A stretch of 64,000 nucleotides of DNA from Symsagittifera roscoffensis (taxonomy: Eukaryota; Xenacoelomorpha; Acoela; Convolutidae), in contig NC_087071.1 of the NCBI RefSeq assembly GCF_963678635.1, forward strand, positions 9,657,842 through 9,721,841, in the 5' to 3' direction. How positions within the stretch are numbered: the stretch's first letter is position 1; each line of letters begins with the position of its first letter. A program made the position numbers and the translations under genes. This document shows, one piece after another, positions 22,858-33,000 of this stretch. Below the pieces are notes generated by a model that was not told the origin of the DNA, did not search any database, and saw only the letters and a program-made list of their open reading frames with translations.

Positions 22858-24479
22858 ATAAATTGGAACATATTCTTTTAAGATGTATCTAAATACTAGC
22901 TAAAAGTAGGTTTGGCTTACATTCTCTAAAAAAATACAAAACATTTGAAATGATTCTCAACAATTCCGTCATTTTAATTAAAAAAGAAAACAAACTGTCT
23001 GATCAGACTGGTTCATTTTTATTTAAAAAAATATGCAGGATAAGATTTTTTGTTTAACTTATGCTTTTCTTCGAAAAAAGAAAGAACTTCCGTGAAAACG
23101 ACTCTTATGTTCTGAACTTTGACTGAATTGAATCAGATTTGATAGCCAAAATTAGCGAAATTTATAAAACCGACAGTTTTTTTCATCAATCTCATCATTT
23201 TGACTTATACACAACTTAGATGTAAAATTCTGATCGGTTTAGTTTTTAATGGATACTTCTATATTTTTGAAGATCCTAGAAGTTAATGTTTAATAACTTC
23301 TTAAAAAATCTTTGATGTTAATCTGTAGCTTTTAGATGTTAATGAGGAATTTTCTCTGGCGGAATCAATCTACAACGTTTTTTGTTCTATGTATTTCAGT
23401 TTTGATTAATTTAGAAACATGTGGCCTAAAACAATTTGAAAAGACACCATCTAAGCTCTGTTTAGAAGCTTGCATCTACCCAGACGCTCATATAAAAATT
23501 CATTACGATGTGCGATTTACGTTTAAATTAGTTTTCATCAATTCGTTACCAGGCGCGAAATTAGTTTTGAGTTTTTAATAAGTGTGCAAAAAAATATAGG
23601 AGAACTTTCTGTGAAATGCAGGTTTCTTCGTGGTTTTTCCGAAAAAATTTGCAAAATTCTAACTTTTTTTTTTAAACGCATTTGCGAGCATATGCTTCGT
23701 GTGGTATTCCCCATCTCAATACATTGTTTTTCTGATGTCTTTGATCAACATGCATGCGAAAAATTGATATCTGAATAATTAATTTTAGAATCAGGCAACT
23801 CATAAAATTTAATTGTTGAAAAGTCAACTAAGACTTGTTAACTTTTTTTTCTAAAATACAAAAAATATAATAGTGGTTTTCATTGAAACGCAATTTTTTT
23901 TCTATAAGTTTTTTTCAGAAAACCATTATGAATTTTTTGCAAGATCCAAAAAATGTTTTGAAATTTTAACAAATGAGCGAAAATTTTATGAATTTTTCCA
24001 TGCAAGATGCAAATTTTTTGTGGTTTTTTAAAAGTTCAGAAAGAAACTTAGAAGTTTTATACTGAAAATTTCAAAAACTTTAACTTTTAACAGTGCAAAA
24101 AAAAATTTGTAACAATTTTTTTTAATTAAAAAAATCAAAAAAAAATTTTTCTCAAAATGCAAAGTTTGTGATTTTTTTAATATGTGTGCTGAAAGCATCG
24201 TATATTAAAAAACTATTTTTCTTATCATGTGCACAGAAACGGTGATAATTTTTTTCAAGTGTGCAAAATTTCTTATGAAATTTTTCACAAGATGTTAAAA
24301 TTGATTTAATTTTTATACCTTGTTTGCAAAAAATGTTATAATTTTTGCAAATTGCAAAACTAGTTTGATTTTAAATCCGTGTGCAAATGTTATAAAACGA
24401 TTTTTTCTACGACCTATTACATTCTCTTTTTATTCCTGTCGCTCAAAAAAAAACAATAGATTTTAAAAAGTTTAAATTA

Positions 24480-24927
24480 CAAAACACAAGACAACAACCA
24501 AAAAATTTCGAAATGAAGAGCTGTCGAGCTGCTGAGTTCTCTAAATTTGGAAATTTGGTAAATTATCAATGAAGCGCAAAGCTGGTCGCGCATCATTTGC
24601 GGGTGGTTGCCTTGGAGGCTCGCTGACTGGAGTCCTCGGTTCAGAGAACCCCTTGCCCTCTTCAATTGTAATTGAGTTCTCCAAAGATCCTTCTTCTTGA
24701 CACGGGAAAAAATTCTCTCACAGTTTTGGCCACATATCTGGATAATTCATCTCAATTTGTTGTGCAATGTAGAAAATCATTCCCACCGTTCCAACCTGAT
24801 TCTCGGTTATGGGAACATGTATCTGACGATGTTCACTGAAGTCTCTCCTCATGATCTCGATAATGTGCCACACTTGAATTGGAACATCCATTTGAGCCAA
24901 AAAAGCCCAGAGTTTAAAATTTTCCAT
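24480..24927 (-). pseudogene. Minus-strand coding remnant, unrecognised (Q1)
   Basis: Read on the minus strand, an open stretch starting near 24927 (LWAFLAQMDVPIQVWHIIEI...) reaches a TGA at about 24716-24718. The same frame then continues as EEGSLENSITIEEGKGFSEP and on to about 24560. The composition looks like real protein: a helical first part, then a Ser/Pro/Glu-rich part. The TGA is in the same place in all three Q copies, so it predates the duplications. In Q3 the 5' end continues to a TTTTTTTATCAG splice-acceptor-like signal, but here it is cut by the P3 boundary at 24910, so the first few codons are chimeric. Family unknown. Confidence 0.45.
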
Positions 24928-26175
24928 AATTCTACCTAACTCATAAAACTATGGAAACAAAAGAACCGATAAAAAATGTTTTGGTTATCATACTTTTGTT
25001 GTGAAGCTTCCTAGCTTATCATTCATTAAAACAATTCAAGCACAGTTTTCTCAAAACTCACAATTAAGAAAAACAATTTCCATGATTCTTTTTCTGGAAA
25101 CTTCAAAAACTATCTTTTCGGGTTTCTGCTTGATCTGCCGTCTTCCAATTTGAGTGTTTTCTAATCCAATTTGAATGTGGTTTTACTCAACTTATGAATT
25201 TTAGATGAAAAATTGTATCTTTCCAACAAAGTTTCACTCATCCAAAGCAAAGCATCAAAAAACACTTTTTACTAAGAACCTACGGAGCCAGATAACCCTA
25301 TCTTTTTCTGCGTCCTCTAAGGTAATTTTTGAAGTAATTTTTAAACAGATTTATGTAAATATTAATCAAGAAATTCCAGCAAAATTATTCAAATTTTTTC
25401 ATTTTTTTTTTTCAATTATTTAAAAAGTTTGCCAAACTGTTGGAAAACAAAAGAGACAATACGATTCTCAATAAGTTTTTGGTAGGAGACTTGAATAGCC
25501 TCAAAAAATGATTAAAAACAAACAAAAATATCCAGTTTTTGACGAATTGTTTTTCACGTGAAAGAAAATCACAATGGATTTCTTTCTATTTGGTGTAGCT
25601 GAAATATCAAACAACCAATATGAACTGAATAAGAGAAGTTTCAAAAGTTCTGATATCAACCAATCAAAATTGAGTTTTTCTTAGCATCCAAATTTTAACA
25701 GTTTTGATATCATCCAATCAGAATCAAGCTTTACTCATCAGGGAGTTTTCAACAATTTTGATATCAACCAATAAAAGTCAACTTCAATTACTCTGGAACT
25801 TTCAACATTTTTAATATCAACCAATCAGTTCCAAGCCTTACATGTAACAAAGTTTGTTTTTAAATTTTTATATGATTTAAATAAAATTGAGCTTCACTTT
25901 TAATGGAAATTTAAACCAGTCTTATATCAACCAAACAGAGTTGAGCGTTCCTTTTTTTAAAAAATTTTTTGATCATTTTCAAAATTAGCTTATAAACTGA
26001 AGTACTCACATATATAGTTTTTATCATAAACTGTTGGAAAACTTGTGTAAAAGGAATTTCAATAAGCAATTTCCAATATTGATTCACTCAAAATTTATGC
26101 TTTTCCTTTGCGTCATTTTTTTAATTTATAAGAGTTTACCTTTGTTTGTTGAATAATTTTTAACTACTCAATATG
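24911..26175. repeat. Segmental repeat P, copy 3, cut by the giant element
   Basis: Direct copy of 19120-20390, including the 53-bp minisatellite (about 25637-25955). Its right end (CTACTCAATATG) directly abuts the 5' LTR, while its natural continuation (GAGTCCACTCTTG) appears after the 3' LTR at 49715. Confidence 0.8.
26173..26175. other. Putative 3-bp target-site duplication (ATG), left side
   Basis: ATG directly before the 5' LTR is matched by ATG at 49712-49714 directly after the 3' LTR. Extending to 4 or 5 bases fails. Ty3/Gypsy elements usually make 4-6 bp duplications, so either mutation has shortened the match or the target duplication is unusual. The empty paralogous site at 20386-20400 reads CAATCTGAGTCC. 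Confidence 0.5.
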
Positions 26176-27058
26176 TGTGCCATTCTGCCAGATGGCACAG
26201 CGCAACCTTCCGACGAAGCACGAATCAGAGAGAAAAGGCCTTAACAGCAAAAAAGTGCTTGAAAGGAGGGTCAGAATATTCTGGAATATTTATTTTTAAA
26301 ATTTCGGTTTTCAAGTTGATATTTCTCAGAATTACGAAAAACGGCCATTTTGAGCCAAAAAAAGACGAAAATCAGAACAACGACAGATATTGTGAAAAAC
26401 AGTCGTACAAGAGACGGAAAATACGAAGCCTCTTATCGTGGCAACAACGCACGATAAGACCCTTATCAGCAGATATTAGTGGAGAAGGAAGCTTCAGTGG
26501 GGGAAGAGATATACCACGGAACTCTCCCGGGACGCAAATTAGGAGAGATAAGAGCTTTATCGCTGGAATATCACGGGAGCGGAGGCTCGGTCCCCCAGAG
26601 ACTGCTTATGTGAAGGGACTGTATAGAACTAACTTTATAGCTACTTGGATGTCGTGAAACTTTAAATTAACACCGGTGTAACTTGATATTTTGGAATATG
26701 AGTAGCTAGAAAGAGGAAAGGGTCAATCCATCTCCAATGGATTTAATATAGAACTGTCACACAAAAACATATTAAAATAGGTTGTTTGAGCCGTGTTTTT
26801 AATGACAATCACGTAGTCTGAGGATCCGAGACTCAGCTATGTGGTTGTGTTCGCATGTAAATGAAAGCTGATCAAAAGTCGTTTGACTGATGGCCTAAAA
26901 ATGGTAACTTTTTACTTTGCCCTAGACAGACAAGAAAATCAACTGGCAAGGTCGAGACGGTGAAAAGCGAGTAGGATTCAGGTAACTGACGCCTGCCAGT
27001 CGTTAATAGGTACTTTTCCTACGCTCCGTCGCTGTGTAGTATTTGGGCGAATGTTACA
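26176..27058 (+). repeat. 5' LTR
   Basis: 883 bp, starts TGTGCCATTC and ends GAATGTTACA. Right at the start, GTGCCAT (26177-26183) and ATGGCAC (26192-26198) can pair around an 8-base loop; the pair is intact in both LTRs. About 16 substitutions and one 1-nt indel separate it from the 3' LTR. A 160-codon plus-strand frame (26175-26657) is open in both LTRs, but its peptide has no recognisable feature. I could not fix a TATA box or polyadenylation site. No clear tRNA-complementary TGG primer site directly follows it. Confidence 0.95.
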
Positions 27059-27316
27059 TAGACGTTTTTATGACGACCCTGGGTGGGCCTGTCAAAGGCA
27101 TAAGACCATCATGATCAGCAAGCGTTTCAGCGACGAACCCTCCGCTCCGGGCGTATGCCCGAAATAGAGGCCTTAATGACCGTTATTGTACTAGGGGGAA
27201 GGTGCGTACCCTCCGTCCAGTACTATTTAGCTTTTTAACTTAGTTAACACCGAAAATTCCGGGGGCCGGAGGGTTAGGTGGGAAATCTAGAGCCCGCTTG
27301 TCCCGAGGTCCCGGGA

Positions 27317-27466
27317 CCAAAAACAACTAAAGAGAAAGCGTAAAACCAAACAAAAGTAGTGTATAACCAACAAAAAGCCAAAAACAAATTTATTTGAAAA
27401 CAAAAAGTACAAAAAACAGTAAAAAAAAACCAAAAAAGACCAAAAACAGTAAAAAACATAAAGTGA
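27317..27466 (+). other. A-rich, T-poor tract in leader
   Basis: About 150 bases made almost only of A, C and G, with repeated CAAAAACA and CCAAAAA runs. It could be a single-stranded, unstructured RNA region. The minus-strand open frame over it (27274-27459), rich in Phe and Trp, is a by-product. Confidence 0.6.
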
Positions 27467-29484
27467 CAGTTTATATGTTATTTCCGGACGAGATGTGATC
27501 TGACCTTCCTATTTGTTGTTGTTTCAGATTGATTTATATCGTTTCTGATAGAAATATTGTGTGTTTTGGTGAAGGGTTGGATAACCTCCCTCGAGTGTAA
27601 TTTGAGTGTTTAAGCACGTTAATGGTGATTTTGCCGGTGACCGGAGGGTAGAGTGGCAAGCTGATCAACGTGTTCCACACTCAACAGGGACATCAGGGAC
27701 AACATCCGCAACGACTGTTGGGTATCGTTGAAGCAATTTTAGTATCGTTCGGGTACTATTTCATTACTTAAGTGGTGGGGGGCACGATTGGCGCGGTCCG
27801 ATTGTACCCTCCATCGATTACAAATTTCCGAGTTAAGGGTCTTAATTCGGGTATTTTGGTGTAAAGGAGGGTATAGTACTATTCATTAACGACTACTTAT
27901 AGGTTATTATCCTTATTACATATTACTTATCTCCTAAATTAGACAAAAAAAAACACCCTATTTCGTTGAAAATCATCGATTTTCGATCAAACTGTAGACC
28001 CCCAAATTTTTGGATATCCGAGCTTTTCCGAACAACAAAAAGCTTTTATATAGGGAGTAGGTACGTAGTTCGATCCTCCTAACTAAAGAAACCGCGTGAG
28101 AAAGGACTCAGTAGAAGTTGGAAAAAACCAAACATTTTCGGTCAAAATTTCGATAATTTTCTGAATTTTGTCAATCTGTTTTGGGGATCGAGTTTTCGAG
28201 TTTTTAGAGTTAGAGCAATAAAATCTTTTGTGTTAAGAGCGTGCTAGCATAACGTGCTCGGCTGCCAGAAAAATTCTTGAGTAACCCTCCGATCAGCTCC
28301 GTAGATAGAGCTAACGACTTAAGGATCGGAAAAGGAAGGAATCGGAGGGTCCAAATTTGATAGTTATTGGCCAAAATTTTGCCTCCAAACCAATTTTGAT
28401 CCGGTTTTTTGCACTATTCCAGTGCCGTACAGGGCTACTACGCTCGTTTCAGTTATTTTTAGGCACTTTCGATAGGAATTGCGGAAAAAGTTTCTCAGAA
28501 CCTATATAGGTGGTAAAAAAGGGCCATTTGGCCAAACACGTTTTTAGCAATTTCTCAAAGACTAGTCATCCGATCGGGATAATTTTGGTACCATAAGTCG
28601 ACGTTTTGGACCACTTTTCCGGACCGCAACCGTTTTTGGGTTGTCAATCTCGGAAAAGAATTTTTTTTTAGAATTTGTTGGTTCGGAGGGTCCAAATTAC
28701 AGGTAACCCTCCGAGCGGCAGAAAATTTTTATCAAAACACCTTTTTCTCCAACTGGGAAGGTTGACCGTGTCAGCCAACCCAGTTTTAAGTCAGGTAGAC
28801 CGCCTTTGGAGACTCTATTGCGGTAATATAACCTTTTTCTTGACTTTTGGGGAACCCTCCGAAGTAACCATCCGGAGTCAGCTAAACCCCTTAGCAACCC
28901 TCCTTAGTGAAAAATTCCACGAGATCACCCAAAGAAGTTAAAACAGCCCCCCGTAGAGAATTTAGCTTGTTTTGACGCTTCCTGAAGTTAATTGAAGGCC
29001 CTTCTAAGTGAGGCTCAGAAATTTGAAAATTTGGAGGTACCCTCCGAAGTAACCCTCCGGAGCATATTAAGCATCTTATTGACCCTCCTTAGTAAATTTA
29101 GGGGGACCCTCCGAAGTGACTTGGGTGATTAAGGTACTCTCCGATGTAGGCTAAGTGTCTTAACAACCCTCCGAAGTAACTCTCCGGAGTGTCTTATCCC
29201 TTCTAAACAACCTTCCTTGTTAGAAACTTGAGGAAATCTTCTGTGGCAATTTGGGAAACGGAAAATATCCTTTAATCAAAATCATATTAGGATATTAGGC
29301 GCTCATTAGGATTATAAGAACCCATTTTGACCCGGAAATTCGTGATCAACTTTGGATTCTAGATCGGTTGTATCAGAAGTACCCGAACAAAATTTTTTTT
29401 TTATTGTGATTTTGGTTGTGTGGTTGCCCTGAGCCACTTAATAGGACAGCTCGGGCAATCGCAGGGCACCTAAAAGAAGACCTC

Positions 29485-29515
29485 GGTGGGTGTATTAGGC
29501 AAATACACACCCACT
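29485..29515 (+). other. Hairpin in leader
   Basis: GTGGGTGTATT pairs with AATACACACCCAC around a short AGGCA-type loop, with a 2-nt bulge, about 500 bases before the Gag start. Confidence 0.55.
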
Positions 29516-30008
29516 TGAGAAGACTGTGTCCTGGGCTTTGTTCTTTCGGATCGTTCCGATAGGGGGAAGTCTTTTTCTTTAAGACTAAGTTTTATTGATC
29601 TGTTTCTGAGTCATCACTGCTTTTTATCAAAGATTGTTTAATTTTAACAAAGCAGTGACTTGATAAATTGTGTGGCGATAAATTGATACTGACAAAAGGT
29701 CGCTGTCACCTGTAGGATATTCTTATCTGATTATCTATTGTGTTTGGTGTGTTGATTATATCTTGTGAAAATTTTGTGATACTGTTACAATATACGACAG
29801 GGTTGAGCTAGCATTATATCAATACTGATCAGGCCCTGTGTGTGTGTGTAACTCTAACGGAGTCACTAAGATTGTCACTGAGAAACCTAAGAGACACTCT
29901 TCATACTTACGAGATCGAGGAGGCAGCGTTAAGTAATTTAACTTGAATTTGTTTGCGGTACGTGTGCGTCGTCATTAAATCATACGAAAATTGTTTTTGT
30001 AACAAAGC

Positions 30009-33000
30009 ATGCAGCGCAGGGACTCGTTAGGATTGACTACTAAGATTCCCAGGCTGAGTAAGGGCAGCACGCGAAAATTTAAAACTAGGCGTAGCCAGTC
30101 CTCGTTTAGCAGCGCCTCCGACGTGTTTGCCGAAAACGAATCGACTAAAGGTCAACCTGATCTTTCAGTGAGCGAAATGAGATTGAAGAGCATGAAAAAC
30201 CTCGATGGCGATCAAAGGCGGAGCGCCGAAGCCGGAACCGAGAGCGAAACGCTTGTGGACCCCTTTGACGAGGGAGAACAGACGCTCATTCGACCCGACT
30301 TTGAGCCGAGCGAGGACCTCGAGCGGGAGGAAGTCGAGAGGACGGAGGAGACCTCGGAGCGTTCCGAGGTCGAGCCGCGAGAGGAAGTCTTATTCAAGGG
30401 AATGTCCAAATCTGAGACCAAGAGTCACAGGTGGAGGGGAGAATACTCACATTCGGCTAGTACCCACTCATCTCTGGCCAAGCAGAGCAACAACGCGATG
30501 ATGTCGAGTATAAGCCCGAGTGAAGAACAAACGGGTTCGAAGGCCAAGAAGAGTTGGAAGTCTTTGTACGACGAACGCATGGCGTCACTACCAACTGTAG
30601 GTTTGACTTCCAGTGATGACTACCCGGAGATAACCCATCCGGATGTGAACTTCACACCGTGCCCAAGGAACGATATGAGCAGGAAGGCGTCGTCAACCTC
30701 GCCGACCAGGCCCATGTCGGATGGGATAACGATGGGAGCGTCATCAACATTCGACAGATTAATGACGTCGATGAGCAAGCAAAAAGGCGGTGCGTCATCA
30801 AGCACCAGGCTGCAGCCGCAGTTGACCTCATCTTCTCTGGGACTAACCCCGTCATTTGGGGCCACTGGCGACATAAGTGACATGCTCGCTGGCGTAATGA
30901 ATGGTCTGGATGAACTGAGACGGGACCTGACTAAAAGAATAGATCAGGTTGATGAGAGAGCTCACAAGGGTCAAGAGAATCTGAGAGATGAACTAACGCA
31001 CGTGAAGTCGCAGGCGAGGGTGGATCAAGCTCAGTTGATTCGCAACAACGATCAATGCCTGGCGGAGAGCCTGGCACAGGCAAGCAAGGAGTCATACGAA
31101 AGAGAGGCTAGGATGACCAGGGAGATCGAACGATTGTTGAACGATCATGATAGTACCTACGCCCACACGATGACTAGCCTGGAGAAGAGGTTAGATGCAA
31201 AATCTGACTTAATGATGCGGAAGCTTGACGCGATCCTGAATGGGAGTAGTTGGCAGGAGCATTCCAACCCAAGGGAGAGCTCATGCCATGCGAATGTTGG
31301 AGATGGTACGGGCAGCAATGCCAGAGCCCAGCAAGGCTCGAGAATGAACTACGATTCTAGAAACAAGGAGCGGCCAAGGGCAGCCCCGCAGAGGCCTGGC
31401 TGGACGAATCCGGTCCCGCCGGAGGCAGATGCCACCCCGGAGACAAGGTTGCCAACCGTGCCACAAGTCAGTTCAGTACCAGATCTGACTACAGTCTCAC
31501 AGGACACAACGATGTATGCCTCGATGTTTGAGCCTCTGAACAGATCTCTCGAAACATTCATCACCAAGCTCTCGAAGTCAACCGAGAGAGGAGAGAGGTC
31601 AAGAAGGACACTGAAAAAGCCGAAGTCATATAAAGACGAGTCAGACGGCTGCATTGATACTTGGATAGAGGTGATGAAGTTACACTTTGAGGAAGAGAAT
31701 CTCTCCAAGAAACAAGAGTGCAGCGCGCTGACTAGCAACTTGGAGGGTACTGCATTAAGTTGTGTAATGGCGAAAAGAGCCAATGAGAGAGACAGCGCTC
31801 GCAAGATATTCGACATCCTGCTGAATCGTTTCGGCTCTGGAGTACAAGGGCACCAGGCTATGGTGAAGTTCGAAAAGAGGCCTCAAAGAGATGACGAAAC
31901 CATAGATAAATTCTTGGACGACCTTGAATTGCTTAGGAGGAGAAGCAACCCGGATGAGAGAATATCCGAGCGAAACTTGGCGATTGCTTCGAAGTTCATG
32001 GACGGAGTAAGGAGTGAGGAGTTGAAGACGATGTTGGCCACTCACTTCACCCTGTCGCTTGACCAGGTACCCACGCCTGACGACTTGCGTATGAAGTCAC
32101 GCGAGTATTTACTCATAAAACCGAGGGCGCAAAATCGTTACAGCAATTATGGCAACTATAGCGGGACAAACACTGGTGCGAATTCCAGTTGGTACAAACC
32201 TCGCAATGACATGGATAAGAGGAGGTCGTGTGCGAATTGTGGTTCGATGGACCATCACGTTTTCGCGTGTTCTGCATACAAACAGAACATGAAGACCATA
32301 GGCTACTTTCTCGAGGACGCCGACGCGACCGACGAGGATCATGAAGAGTACGTCAGAGGGCTCATCATGAAATATGGTCCGAGGGGTTTCTTCTGTAATT
32401 TGGAGGGACACTTCAAGTCGGATTGTACTCAATTTTGGGATGCAGTAGCGGACGCGAAACATCCCCGCCACGAAGAGGCGCTTTCGGGTGTCAAGGCCAG
32501 TCGAGCACGTCTGATGAACGAGGCTGAATCTCGGAGAAAGGAGACGACACCGAGCACCTTCACGACCAAAAAGGTTAAGACATGGCCTGACGAGGTGGTA
32601 GCCTCGAACCTCGAAGCAGAGTCGTCTAGCCCACTCAAGGTGGATTACGGCCTGGCGGCAAGGACAGCGCTGCAGAATGTCAAACAGGACCTAGCCACGA
32701 AAGAAGTGGAGCAATGGGTAAGGTCGGAGCTGGAGAGCACAGATCTTCGGGAAAGTTTTAATGTTCTGGGTAAAACGACAAAAGTAGAAGACAAAGAGGA
32801 ACCCAGGAAACAGGGACTAAAACTGAACGTTATATCTGGTAGGACTTTCGGCATGACGAAGGAGGGGACCAAAATAATGTCCATCATCTCAGTCGCGGGG
32901 CACCAGGTGGTCAAGAACTTGAGTGAACCATCCGAGATTACACTAGTCCACCTGGACATCTATGCCGACTACCTGAAGGAGAAGGATCCCAAACTGGACT

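Larger units (their letters stand above)
20391..24910. repeat. Segmental repeat Q, copy 1
   Basis: About 4.5 kb that recurs at 49712-54085 (copy 2, about 95% identical at its left end) and partly at 54086-56560 (copy 3). Between the minus-strand coding-like patches annotated separately it is AT-rich, with long T and A runs (for example 23800-24350) and no other supported feature. The right boundary with P3 is sharp at about 24910. Confidence 0.8.
27059..30008 (+). promoter_or_regulatory. 2.95-kb untranslated leader with ACCCTCCG motif array
   Basis: There is no long open frame between the 5' LTR and the Gag ATG at 30009. Exact ACCCTCCG occurs at 27137, 27208, 28284, 28706, 28854, 29039, 29052, 29106 and 29166. 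Its reverse complement CGGAGGGT occurs at 27267, 27652, 28343 and 28684. Many near-matches lie between (ACCCTCCT, ACTCTCCG, ATCCGGAG). Because both orientations are present, the RNA could pair with itself many times. A T-poor, A-rich tract (27317-27466) and a hairpin at 29485-29515 also lie here. The leader could serve packaging, dimerisation, nuclear export or translation, all inference. Confidence 0.8.

Noticed and set aside
27059-27100. Primer binding site after the 5' LTR
   Set aside because: The LTR is followed by TAGACGTTTTTATGACGACCCTGGGTGGGCC. There is no TGG directly after the LTR, and the later TGGGTGGGCC cannot be tied to a tRNA by eye.
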